64,000 bases of DNA from Paragordius varius (taxonomy: Eukaryota > Nematomorpha), in the NCBI GenBank assembly GCA_964247055.1, contig OZ176052.1, positions 4,712,001 to 4,776,000 on the forward strand. Reading direction: 5' to 3'. The stretch's first letter is position 1, and every line of letters starts with the position of its first letter. Positions 36,885 to 49,251 of this stretch are shown one piece after another. The position numbers and the translations under genes were made by a program. The notes beneath the pieces are model-generated. The model had not been told where the DNA came from. It did no database searches and saw only the letters and a program-made list of their open reading frames with translations.

Positions 36885-39025
36885 GGTGACCAGATTTTTT
36901 GAAGGAAAAAGCGGGACAAATCTGAGAAAATGGGGGGGGGGGGGGTTAGACTTAAAAATTTTCATACAAAAAATTTATTTTAATATTTATTTATTAACAC
37001 AAATAGATTATAAATATAAAAAAATATTTTATTCTTTGGTGTATATTTTTATTTGAATGAATGCTTTTTAGCAGATTGTCATCATTTTTTAAAATATTGT
37101 ATAAGTCTACACAAGAATTTGTCGAATTATATTTGACAGATAAAATGGCCTTTAAAATTTCAACATTTAAATTTGATTTTTCCGAAATCCACATCACTGT
37201 ATTTTTTTCTGTTGACCATAATTTAAGTTTTCATTATTAATATATTTTTATTTATTGATACCTCGGGAAGATCATTTTTTAAAAGATTACTTTTTGGGAC
37301 TTTTTGGGAGATGCAGATGTAATCAAATGATTTTTCAACATCAACCAATTAAATTCTGGTTTTAATGCTATCTAAAGAAAAATATTCAATTTCATTGAAT
37401 TGTACCGTTCAGTCTTCCAAATAATCTTTACAGTTTGTATAAAACATTTTTATATGGTACAGGGTAACTTGACGATATTAATTTTTTTTTAAAATATTGC
37501 GGATGGTTAATGGTATAAAATTATTTTCTACCTTTCTTGACATTGCAATTTTTAATTAATACCTTCATTGACTACTTCGATTGCCGAAATTTTGTCACTT
37601 TCTATCAATTTAATAACATTTTGAAAAACAAAAGCTTGATTATGTAGGAACTCTAACCATATTTTTGAAAAATCACTTTCAAAAAACTTTTCCAAAGTTG
37701 TAGGACATTTGTCCTGTAATAAAAAAGGATTTTAAATAATCATACATTTTTAAAATTCTTTCGATATCTGGCAGAAGAGCTAACCAACGAGTTTTACAAT
37801 ATCCCAGCATTTTTTGATATTGAACCTCTACATTTTCACACTTAAGCGTTTCAACGCGTACCGTGTATATATATATATAAAGGGAATATATTTTAACAAC
37901 TACATTCTCCACATCTAAGGGTAACAAATCAGGAGTTGTTTGAATAGTGTTGTGTATTTTATGCGCTGCACATCCAACGCCAAATGTTTCGATTAAGATT
38001 ATCTGCTAATTTATGAAAAATATTTTTTGTTCTCCTCCTTGCTTTTCCTCCGAAGTTCGTATTGGAGTTGTCAGCGCAATATGCGATGATTTTGTCTTTT
38101 ATATTATTATTTTTTAGAATATTCATTATTGAAGTAAAAATTAAATCGTTTTCACCGGGTAGAGAAATAAAATCTAAAATATTAATTTTTACTCCGGTTT
38201 CTGGATCAAAATTATAAAAGTGGGAAATAATTTAGTTTCCTTGAGAAATGCATCAGAGAATAGCGAAATTAATTTTTAGCAAATCTTTTTGTATTTCAGA
38301 AAATGCATATGGCGAAAGGACATGGAATACAATTGATTCAGCCTTTGTACGAGACATGTAATTTTTTATTGAATAAGGTACGAATAACCTGTGAGGTACA
38401 ACCCATAGATCTAAAGGAATGATTGTGATTAACGGCGTGAAAAGATAAAACGCTTTCGGCTAGAATTCTTTTCTTCCTCTCCAAAAGGGGTCTTTCAGTA
38501 AAAATCGCTCATTTTGTAATGATGCCGGGATATCTTAACATTTATTATGTTTTTGTGATGCTTTGTAATATCATGCTTGCCGCCATATGCTAGAGTGGGA
38601 TTCATTCTTGGTTTTTTTGTAAAAGAAAATTCTTTCAATTCATCGTTGAATTTACAACCTCTTGTACACATATTTTTAAACTAATATTAGTATAAAAAAT
38701 ATTATATTACTTCAATTTTCTGAGTAAACGTATAAGCTACCGATTTGTGGTATTAATTTGTCTTTTTGATAATGTTGGCAGTAGGAGTAGGAAGCTAAGT
38801 TTATAATCATATGATATAAATTCGAAAAAAATAAATATTTTTTATTTAAAAATAAAAAATGTTAATTTGAAATTGATATATATTTTAAAGATAACTAATG
38901 ATAAAATATTTAAACGGATAAAAATAATTTTTTTTAAAAAAATTTAAATGCATTTAAAAGAATTTCTTTTATATAATCGTGAAAAAGCGGGACTGTCCCG
39001 CCAAAAGCGGGACGTCTACTTCATG
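36885..39025 (-). mobile_element. Decayed hAT transposon, coding on minus
   Basis: The left edge reads GGTGACCAGATTTTTTG with AAGCGGGACA inside, and the right edge has GCGGGACTGTCCCGCC and GCGGGACGTC, a known style of hAT end. Minus-strand fragments are transposase-like: NHNHSFRSMGCTS and IVFHVLSPYAFSEIQKDL near 38450-38280, and YQKMLGYCKTRWLALLPDIE near 37850-37750. Many frame breaks and stops separate them. An (AT)n run and a run of 14 G sit inside. Older than the element at 32.6-35.3 kb. Confidence 0.75.
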
Positions 39026-39369
39026 ATATTTTAAAGCTGGTAGAAATATAAAAGTTTCTTAACTTATTATAAAAAAACACTTTCTATATAATACGTTGAT
39101 AAACATTTCTATGACCTCAGAAACTTAATTTAAAAGTTCGTTTGCTTTTATATGGGTTTTTTGTAAAAAGCGATTTAAACGAATATTCGGGTGATAGAGA
39201 TGTTCAGCGTAATTATATAAAAAAGTGTTTTTTTAATATTTTTAAGCGTTTTTCCGTTTCCATCATTATGATGTACGCTTCGACAAAATTTTGTTAGGAA
39301 TTAAATTTTTTTAAAGAAAATATCCATTTTTTCGAAAAAAAGGTTTTTCGGCCTTAAAATTAGCATATA

Positions 39370-39760
39370 TTTAAAATTTTGATCGCGCAATCACGGCATT
39401 TTTTATTTTATTATTAAACATTTAACCCATATCGGAAGGGTAAAAAAATTGTGACTTTCAGAGCCCTCATCTAAAAATTAAAATTTTATGAAAATATTGA
39501 TTTTCTTTTTATATGTAGTATGACATCTTTTAGTTATATTTTTGTAATGAAGGCTTTAGCTTTCACCAAAAAAAATTGATAATGTGTGAGCGAATTTTGT
39601 GATCTTTTGATATAAGCAGTTACTACAAAAGTGTTAATAATATTCTTAAATTACTCGTAAAGGTTAAAACCAAAGTACCATGATAATCCTGATAAATTTT
39701 CCTATGAAATATACATATTTTATCAGAATGTGTTTGGTTGACACTATTTATATGTTTAAA
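39370..39760 (-). repeat. Interspersed repeat family 4, reverse copy
   Basis: It contains TTTAGCTTTCACCAAAAAAA, CCATGATAATCCTGATAAAT and TATTTTATCAGAATG, matching 56460-56790 in the same orientation and 36430-36790 in reverse. It directly abuts a family-3 MITE, as at 20.7-21.8 kb. Confidence 0.65.
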
Positions 39761-39779
39761 AGTTGTTAATAGATTATTC

Positions 39780-40285
39780 TTAACACTTCATTACCTTGGG
39801 TAATATTATATCCTAAAGAAATTTGATCTTATTGTTTAAGGTATTAAGCCGAATTCGATAATATGCTTTCTTTAGTTTTTTAGGCGCATTATACTAATTC
39901 CAAAAAAATTTAAAATTGTAAAAATACCCTCGTCTCAAACTTTGCCGTCATTTTTTTATAAATTTTTTAAAGCGCTAATTATGGTTAAAAAATGTAAATT
40001 AACTTTAAAAAGCTTTCAGGCTACATTTAACCAGCAAAAAATTAATATATTTTGATTTTAATATCGGCTGTTTTTTTAACCCAGTTTTGGAGTTGTCCCA
40101 ATTTAGACTTTAGGCACAAAACTGTAAAATATTTAAGGTTTTTAAATTACATGAGAAAAATGTTAGATAATTAAATTTTAACAATAATAATTTTCCAAAC
40201 TGTTACAAAATTGAACTCTGGGATATAAAACTACCCCAAAAGTTAAACTAGTACAAAAAAAGTGAAAGGGTAATAAAGTGTCAAT
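39780..40285. repeat. TTAA-type MITE family 3, copy
   Basis: The left end is TTAACACTTCATTACCTTGG and the right end AAAGGGTAATAAAGTGTCAA. The interior carries CTCGTCTCAAACTTTGCCG and ATTATGGTTAAAAAATG. Confidence 0.7.
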
Positions 40286-41961
40286 AATCATTACAAATCA
40301 GTCGAACCCTACTTATTTGACGTCAATTGTAGAAAGAAGAACCGCTTGAAAAATTTTCTTGTGTGAATTTATAAAGATTGATTTGATTGAAGCCTAATTG
40401 CAACAGACAAATTATTATCAAAAGAATTATTAGCAATGATAACCGTGTTGAATTTTAGATATCAAGGTGTTTCGATTAGAACAGATTCACGCCACTTTTA
40501 CTTTCAATTGTGATGGAGAATCATCAGAAAGATGCGAAAATTAGAAACTTTGATTTGTACGGGTAGTTAAACAAGGAGAGGACAAGATATACAAAATGTT
40601 ACATGGGTCTTATGGAAGTTGAATGAAAAAGATTGAAATGTTGAAGGTTTTTGTTAGCTAGGTAAATATAATAATCGGTCTCTACCTAAGAATATAGTCA
40701 TTCGTGCAATCATTTAGTTTCCGAATCGAAAAAATTGTAACTAAATTAGGAAATTAAAACCAATTAATGCTTCTACCAGAATAGTAATAGACGATAAAGT
40801 TTAAATTTATGAATTGTACTCGTTTGTGGAACCACCCATGATGTGTATTTCTGACAGACAACTTTTCTTGGCCCTTGGCTTCACGGGTAAAATTTTATAA
40901 ACCCATGGGCATAAATTAATGTAGTAACATGATACTTCATTTTTTTATAAATGTAAGACAACAACTAATTTATTTTATCATTTAAAACTGCTGACTATTT
41001 GGTTGACAATATTTAAAAAGTCGTATTTATATAAAATTTTAATTCTTGTCCCCCTTCTGTTTTTAACAAGCTAATACATATTTGTTATTTTCTCAAAAAA
41101 ATAATTAATGGTTACCCTTACGGTGTCAAAAATGATTTTTATGTTTGTGTTAACAGCATAAATGCTTTAACTTTGGTTGAAAAAAATTATCGGCTATTCG
41201 AAAATTTATCAAACAATAATGTAGTGTAAAAATCCTTTTTTATAAAACTCTATGTAGAAATGATATTGTTTATAAAATACAATGGTTAATAAGTAGCATT
41301 TCTTTGATTTTGAAAGCTCAATACTTAAAAATAATTAATACTTTATTTGTTTAAATTATTCTTTTAATTTAACCCATCATTATAAGATAAAATATTTAAG
41401 TTTATGAAACATTGTAAATATGGATTTTGGTTATATTTTAAATTTTTTCTCAAAAACGGAGCGGTATTGGAAACCGTAGTCCTAGAACCTCATTTATTTT
41501 GGCAAAAAAATGAGCTATTAACCTTAATAAATAAACAAAATCTATTCTCCTTTATATTTAAATAATTTGGATCAACGAAACTACAGTTAATATATTATAA
41601 CTTCATCGTATTTAAAGCCTATAATTTATTAAATCCCATAAATTATTACATTTCAAGTTTCATATTTTACTTTATAATAGTGAATGGTTGAAAATAATTA
41701 TTTTTCACATTGTTTAAAATGAAAGATGAGAATTAGACAATAGGTCGTCATTTACAGCATGATTAAGTAACATCCCTATAATTATATAGACATCAGAAAC
41801 TCATTTAATATTGGTGAGTATAATATAAAATGAAGATAGATTTTTAAGTATTGGCAAATATGCTAATAATAAATTTATAATCCGTAACATATTAACATAT
41901 CAAAAAATGTTTGGATCTAACATAAATAGATGAATCAACCAAAATTAAAAATTATATTTAT

Positions 41962-43313
41962 TCAACTATTATGCCATCTTAAATGAGCTTTAAGGTGAGA
42001 AGATTTTGCATAAGTTTTCCCACAACCGGCAACATGGCAATTGTGTATGGTGTTGCATATTGAGTTGGAATCTACAAAATGAAATGATCATTTAAGTCAA
42101 TAGTTTGAAAATTAAATATTTTCTAAGAAAACTAACCAGTAAAGCTTGGCGTATTATTATAATATATGTTGATTATCAATATTCATAATTTTTTATTTCA
42201 AACGTAATTTCAGTATGTATTGCGTTAAACTTCATATATTTATTATAAAATATTCAGATAAAATAGGGTATTTTCCTCTAAACGCTTTAATAAAAAATGA
42301 TTACTTTTTATGAAAGTGCAACAGTTCGGACATTGACAAGGTAGGGTTGAATTCGTTCGTCTCATCTTTTTAGGGGAAGACTTTGATATTTTTCCACCAA
42401 TTTTTATTTTATTTTCTGCATGTTTTCGGTTCTTTGTTTCAATTGTCTGGGTTGAATCTGTTAGGGATGCCGTTGTTGTGATTGATTTTATAAGGTCCTG
42501 AAAAAGTTCTTTATCGACCCTCCCTGATGTTGTTACATTCATATTTTTTGTATCATATTTATTAGCTCGGTCTTGAGGGTTAGTAGTTATTGGAATGGAG
42601 ACTTCGGATTTACTGTTAAAAATAATTTCATCAATAAGGTTATCCAGGGCTAAATCCTCTATTGTCGATTCAATCTTAATCAATAGTTCAGAGGATTTTT
42701 CGGAATGTGTGTTCTGACGATCTAAATTATCCGGAAAACTTTTATGGAATTGTTCATTTTTTTGATTATTTCTAAAATTTTGGGAGTGTGAAGTGATTAA
42801 AATGTTTGAATTATATAATGTTTCATCAATATTTTCAACAGTGTTTCCATAATCCATATAATTATTTTCTACAAGCGTATAATTATTATATATTATTTCA
42901 TTATTTTTATCATTAAAGAGCATAGTGTTAGGTGATGATCTGTAAGTTTGAAACTCCGGAAAATTTTGCATATGTGTTGCCGTATTTAAATGCAATGGTA
43001 AAGCAACCTTTTCAAAAGAATTTTTAGTTCTATTTAAACATGATAAATGATTACATTCCCATTCTTGTTCATGAATTCCGATGTCATAACAACAATAATG
43101 TTTTAAGTTTATATTCTGTGACAGTGTTAAGGGATTATTAACACAAAACTCTTCATCATTTTGTGCGGAATAACTATAGGTATGGCTAAAATTTTGATCA
43201 CTAAATGTTTTTGAAGTGTTGTTTACAGTTAAAGTTTGATTACAGTAAAAATTATCTACGTAATTTAATGATTTTTCTAAACCGAAAAAATTGTTAGATT
43301 CACAATATGACAT
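41962..43313 (-). CDS. Sp-like transcription factor with Buttonhead box and one zinc finger
   Basis: Two exons (43313-42284 and 42071-41962, TGA) encode 379 residues; ATGs at 43322 and 43316 are also in frame. The first 320 residues are Asn/Ser/Thr-rich and unstructured. Residues about 328-333 read CQCPNC, the Buttonhead box found just before the fingers of Sp-family factors. Exon 2 encodes [20 protein letters not shown] followed by RWH, a clear Sp-type finger 1 (compare CHIxGCGKVYGKTSHLRAHLRWH). The frame then ends with Asn-Ser-stop instead of the linker and fingers 2 and 3. The 212-nt intron has a GT donor at 42283 and joins in phase 1. Sp factors bind GC/GT boxes in the nucleus. No further finger is seen downstream to about 40.4 kb. 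Confidence 0.82.
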
Positions 43314-43322
43314 CATAATCAA

Positions 43323-43961
43323 AAAAATTTAGGTGATTGGATTTTATATTTCTTAAAATGAAATATTATAAAAATCAAAAAGATTTTTCCTATTTATACC
43401 TACCACCTTGCTAATGGAACCATAATTTTAATCTGTTATACTAATTTCTCTTTTAGGGAGGGATATTGGAAAATTTGTGTTGTTAAGATTCACTTTTATA
43501 ACCAGATAATCAATTTGTCAAGTGGTTATAAGAAAATGTATTTATAAAATGTGGTTGGTTATGTTCCGGACACACGACACGCTTTTAAAATTTCCCTAAT
43601 CTTAAATCAAAAATCAACCAATCTATAGTACAAAATTGTCATTTGATTTTTATAATAAATAAATTGATTTATTTTTTTATTCCCAATGCTATAATTAATG
43701 CGAAATTAGGTTTCTATAATCGTTAAAAAGATATAATTAAGAGGTGAGAAATTTTATAAAACAATATATTGTAAATTGAAAGGGTTAATTTTTGCGTGTA
43801 CATGAGACTTAATAGCTCCTTCCTATGTTTATGTACCTTTATTCTTTTAAGATTAATTAGGGATAAATAATCCATTGTAATGATAATTATAATATGATTA
43901 TTAATCAATCATTTTCTTTTGTTTTAACATTTTATGTTATATATGTTGGTAATTATGTATG

Positions 43962-44003
<42 letters not shown>

Positions 44004-45903
44004 GATCCAAAATATAAAATTGAATATTGTTAAAACGTATATATTTAAGTACAGTATGAGAATTTAAATAAAGTTATAATTTAAAATATATTTACGCATT
44101 GAAAAAAGTCTGGCTTTTGTTTGGAATATTTACATATATATTTATATAATCTATGGTTAAAAAATTATTCATAAATGTTTTTTTAGTAGCTTAGTACGTA
44201 CCCTAAGAAATGTTTTCACTTATCAAATGTTGCAAATGATATATCAAAAAAATATAACTCATATTTATGCCAAACTTTGCATTGAATTTAAAAGTGAGCT
44301 TGAAAAATGTAAATGATAGACTTTAGCACAATTTGTAGAAAAGTTTGATGATATTTGGGGGCATGTTAATGAACCTTAAGCCAGGCATTATGAGAATGAG
44401 CTGGCTGAAAAATAACGCAAGTAAATGGTCCGAAAAACCAAAATGGCTTAATATTTGAAATAAATAAATTTGAAACCGCCATTTTGGGGGTTTGATTTTT
44501 TACATGGCCTATGTTTGGATAAATTTAAAACAATATTATTATTTTATTAGTTTTTACTTATAAGCAAAGATTTACAATTTTTGTTGAGCAATCACTTGCA
44601 GAATTTTCAATCTTTAACCGCCGTTAAATATTTTAGCAATGAGAAATGTGATTAAAACTTGCTGCTTGAAGCACATTCGCCAAAAACTTGTCCAATAATA
44701 GCATAATTATAGTTGATTTATTCTAAATGCAAAAAATATTACGGTTTTGTCTATCAAAACTTGAATGAATTATAAATTTTACTAGAAAGAATTCAAAATA
44801 CTTTACAACCAATTATAAATAATATTTCAAATTAAATGGGATATATATCATAAAATTTTACCATGATGTTTTTAAAATTATAAAATATTAAATTTATTTG
44901 GTTTTTTCCAAATTTTTTGCAGACCGTAAAAACATTAAGGAGGGGCCACATTCGGCCCGCGGGCCTTTACTCCAACATATATCTGTCGATTCAAAAAATA
45001 ATATATATTCACCAGATGCTTACACATGTTTATTTTGCAATTTACGGTACCGAAGTTCTTACCAATTCGAAGGATATCATAAATTAAATATTCATCGTGT
45101 GTTTGATTATTATACTTTTAGTTGATTATTTTATATTGTTTGATTTTTTCAATAAAGTTATTAAAGGCATTACAAATTGTTTTTGTAATATACTGAGTAT
45201 CGGGTGACTTGAATTTCAAAAGGGAAATAAAGGACTTGGATCAAATATCATTAATAATGGAGCACACAAAAACAAAAATGGTCTGATCTTCAAAGCAGGT
45301 AAACGTCGGCTACTACTTTATGGAAGCAAGACGTGGCCTATGACGATTCAAATGAGAATTGATTGATATAGATAATCATAGTTTATAAAATTATTTGAGC
45401 CCACACCCTTAATTTATATCAACTTTCCCTTAAATATTATAATCAGGAAAAATAGACTATTTAAAAACAACAAACGACCTTTAACAATAGGCTAATTGAT
45501 ATCTTATCCTTATATCCTAGGGGAATGAATCGTAGAGGTAAACCAACTTTAAACAATGGCTAAGTTTTGCCAATAAAAGCGTGGCACAATGGAAAAATCA
45601 ACCATTTATATATAGATACAGTGGAGAGCCATTCCACAAAACATCTACAAATAAAAAAACACCTTTCGGAGTAAACGAGTTTTTGAGAAGCATCCAAAAG
45701 TGATTCAACCAAGACCGCGGGCTGGTTGCAGGAGGTTTGTAGGCCAGAGTGTTTAGAATAACCATAATTAAAGTTTTTTATTCAAATTTTAACCAACGGC
45801 ATCATGTATGGAATAAGATGCTTAGTGGCAACCTTCAAACACGAAGAAAAGCATTAAAGTAAGTAATCATAAATATTGCAATACTCAAAGTTTTCGCATG
45901 ATA
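43323..45903. other. Intergenic stretch with LINE and hAT-end fragments
   Basis: No gene is supported. An (AT)n run lies at about 43968-43991. At about 44935-44975 GGGGCCACATTCGGCCCGCG looks like a hAT-type end block. Next to it, a short plus-strand open stretch ending at 45125 contains one C2H2-like pattern (CLFCNLRYRSSYQFEGYHKL, next His four residues on) and could be an isolated finger or chance. A LINE fragment follows. Confidence 0.5.
45220..45700 (+). mobile_element. LINE fragment, C-terminal end of the RT ORF
   Basis: The plus strand reads GKRRLLLYGSKTWPMT (45298-45345), the conserved LLYGxETWxxT block found after the reverse-transcriptase domain in many non-LTR elements. Further on, RRGKPTLNN resembles the RRGRPxxxW block. 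Stops and shifts are frequent. 5'-truncated and old. Confidence 0.7.
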
Positions 45904-47380
45904 TTATACACATTTTTTTATTTTTAAATAAACAGCATTAACAAGAATTAATGAGATAAAATATAAATTGATAATTGTAAATGCCGTGATGGACAACACG
46001 TTGGGCGTATCGATTGACATATTGATCGCACCAGTTATGAGATTTGCTATAATAAATATAAACAATCCGTTCGAATTCCATTTCGCTAAATGTGACTCAA
46101 GCGTTATTATTTCACCTAAAAATAAAATATTTTTTTATAAATTTATGGTATTTCATGCATAATAATATATATTACAACCTGATAATCCAAAGAAATGACA
46201 AATCCACACTGAAATTGAAATGAGCCAAATTTGAAAAACATTGGCAAACAGCTAGAAATTACATAAATTTAGATTTACGATAACTATGATGTATTCCAGG
46301 TTACATATTCTTCTGGAAACATTTGAATACTTGACGCATAGCGCAAAAATAATCGTGAACAGGAGCGTAAAGCTTGTTAAATCTTTTACCACTCTAAAAA
46401 ATTACACTAATTTTAAATTAATGGATTACTTTGGAAAATTTGATTTATTCAGACTCATAAAGATTTTATGGCCAATGTAAAATATAATCATAAATCCAAT
46501 CAACGATAGAAATCCTTCCCGGTTTCTCATAAACCAACTCGCTTTATCGCTACGTGCTAACAAAGGATCCATTTCAAAGAAAGTAATATACTTTCTGGAG
46601 TATAATATGTAATGTTGAAACAAACACAATAACATTACTAAAATCCATGATGTGTGTTTGATAGAAAATTTATTATATAGAAGTATCTCAAAAATTTTGA
46701 CAATGTGACATAAAAACTAAAAAAGTTAATATTAATATATACTTTTACGCAAGCTAGAGTTATAAAAAAATTCCAATGTACTCCATATTCGCTAACGTGT
46801 TCATGGTAATTAAGAAATTTTATTATTAACGTCCTGATTACACCAAACGCTGCAAGATATATACACTCTTTTAGTGATTTCCTAAAAATTATATACTACG
46901 AATTAACCTCATGTTATTAAGTCTAGACATGGAGCTCATAAAAATAAAGGATCCAACCCCCAAATCCATATATCCTAATCCATAATTTTCGGCTTTGGCG
47001 TACCTTCTGGGGAAAATATCAAAATCCACGGCCAATATACAAATAATAGTCGTTACATTTACGTAGGAACGATAGTATGTACAAATGAGTTTTTTGTCCC
47101 ATATCATCGGTGTATAATTTTTCTTGCATGTAAAAAAATAAGCAAGAGGCAAAAACAAAGTTATTCCATAGACATAGTTCCATTTATTTGAAAATAATAA
47201 TAAAATTATAATCGGAATATACAAAAGATAATTGTGAATATGTTTTAAAAATTTGGTATTCAGAAAATGATAGATAATAACTATATTAATGATGGATATG
47301 GGATAAATGGAAATTAAACCAATTAAATCAATTAATGTTGTTCCTTTGAGATTTGAATAAAATTCTACTTTTTTAAGCAT
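45904..47380 (-). CDS. PIGW: GPI inositol acyltransferase PIGW/GWT1
   Basis: Six exons join in phase to 430 residues: 47380-46908, 46881-46749, 46716-46430, 46393-46279, 46251-46179 and 46115-45904. PIGW adds an acyl chain to inositol of GlcN-PI in GPI-anchor synthesis in the ER membrane. Family blocks appear in order: FYSNLKGTT at the N-terminus, [30 protein letters not shown], a [15 protein letters not shown] block, the [10 protein letters not shown] block, [11 protein letters not shown] and, near the end, [20 protein letters not shown]. It is multi-spanning throughout and slightly shorter than the human protein (504). I chose the ATG at 47380 because [15 protein letters not shown] aligns with the human start; the frame stays open upstream to 47548. 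The introns are 26, 32, 36, 27 and 63 nt. Confidence 0.95.
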
Positions 47381-47548
47381 GGTCCACATGTATTGCCCAT
47401 CTGTGTTTAAGATAATCTTATCACGGTCGGCGCCAAAATATAAAAGTTTGTTATGTAGCATTTGATACCTAATACTTCCAAATTTAAATGATAAATGAAG
47501 TTTAAAAGCTAGAAAAAATTTTATTTTAATTTTATTATTATTAGACAA

Positions 47549-49251
47549 GAAATCGCATTTTTATCGTTAAGGAATACAAATTAATACATTAAGGGAAAAC
47601 TCGTCCATTAAGTTTTATTGCCATATCAAAAGAAAATCTTAAACACTAAATATTATTAATAAAGATACATTAAGGTATTTGCAAAACTAACGAGAATTAA
47701 AATAAAAATCGAAATTGGAGTAGCGGAACTTTATAATTTATCAAATGTACAATCCGATGCCGAAAATATATCGACTCGGTTTTTTGGACAAGATTTTAAC
47801 ATAAATAATAATTTCGGCCCCATTTTGGCTTTCGATCCATGGTTTTGGGCATAAAACCGTATATAGATAATATTATTATGAAATATTATACAATTTTTCC
47901 TCATTTGTGCAAATTATCTAAAAATATCTTTCTATACCTATAGCATATAGATACTTAAATAAAATAAAAATCTTCTACCTCATAATTTTTATCATTCACG
48001 CTTGACGCCAAAGTGCAATAACTTTTCTGCCAGACTTTAAAGGAAAAAAATATATATTCTTAATTAACACTATTTTGGGTTTAGGATTACCTTTATGACA
48101 CATTTGACAAATATTTAGGTGGCTCGTCTTTTTCTATACACCAATAAAATTAAATAACTATTTTTTCTAATATTTTAACAGCATTAATTATTTCGATATT
48201 CATTAGCCTGAAAATTTTTAGCCATTGAATTTATTATGATTCAATTAGACATTTTTTTATTCACATTTTTGCCCCACATTTGCAATCGCATTTATTTAAA
48301 TTTATATTAAATAAAATTGAAAGCATGAAGCTTCTCATGGCATTCAGACGCACATACGCAGGCATTTTAGGTTTGAGATTTTTTTCAATTAACTTAAATA
48401 AATTTAAATGGGCTTCATAAAAGATATTGTTTTCATCAACTTTATATTTTGACTGCATAGCCAAATTTTTTAATAAAAGGGTTTTATGCGTGGGATTGGA
48501 TTAATACCGTTTCTCAAGCATTTTTTGTCTCTAGTTCCGATTTTAGTTGCCAACAAGGACTTTCGGACAAAATAATCCCAGAATTGCTTGATGATTATTT
48601 AATTTACAAATATTTTAAATTTTTAATACAAGGTTATGTAATTGCCGCAAGAAAATAATCAGCCACATAAATATTTTTGCATGCAACTTACAAATATTTT
48701 ATACACAATATTAATGAATAACGTTAATATCGTAAAATATTTGAAAATTACAAAATAATAACCATGTTCGGAAACATTTAATATTCTTAAGTCGAAAACT
48801 GTTTTGAAAAAAACTTGTAGGTGGTTCTTGCTATCCCTATTTTTTATCAATAATTGCTTCAAGCATTATAATATGATATAAACTAAAAAAATCCATACAC
48901 GAATGAATAGTTTAGAAATTAGTTTGTAAACATTTGCACATTTTTTATCATAAAGTGACTTATTTTAAGCGCAATTATGAGCCAAGAAAATTAGTGCAAG
49001 GTAAAGCACATATCTCAAAAATAAAAGGAGGTCAACAATTTTACTTTTAATTGTAAAATATGTGTTGTATGACACAATTATACGAACTTTGGTCTTAATG
49101 CTATTAAATATATTTAATGCTGCAATATATGTTTGAGATAAAATATCGGAAAACGTTTGGAGACAAAAATTATTTATTCATATTCTGCTTCCCAATAAGT
49201 AAAAATTATTTATAATTAAAGTTACAATTTTATTTGGTTCCTTCCATTTAG
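47549..49251. other. Intergenic stretch; one unrecognised minus-strand open stretch
   Basis: The Kunitz gene's signal-peptide exon should be here on plus but was not found. At 48464-48261 a minus-strand stretch encodes an open peptide with MPAYVRLNAMRSFMLS and a Cys-rich end (NKCDCKCGAKM) before a stop. Its base composition is coding-like, but I do not recognise it. Confidence 0.4.

Larger units (their letters stand above)
35310..41960. other. Gene-free transposon-rich block
   Basis: No host gene is supported. Recognisable content: a hAT-type MITE (35437-35670), a hAT-like right end at about 36296 (TTTGTGTTGGACAGCTCTG), family-4 repeats (about 36430-36790 and 39370-39760), a decayed hAT element (36885-39025) and a family-3 MITE (39780-40285). 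From about 40300 to 41940 I see only AT-rich sequence; part may be 3' untranslated sequence or a missing exon of the Sp-like gene. Confidence 0.55.

Noticed and set aside
44898-45125. A C2H2 zinc-finger gene on plus
   Set aside because: Only one finger-like pattern occurs, the upstream part is hAT-end sequence, and nothing links it to the Sp-like gene on the other strand.
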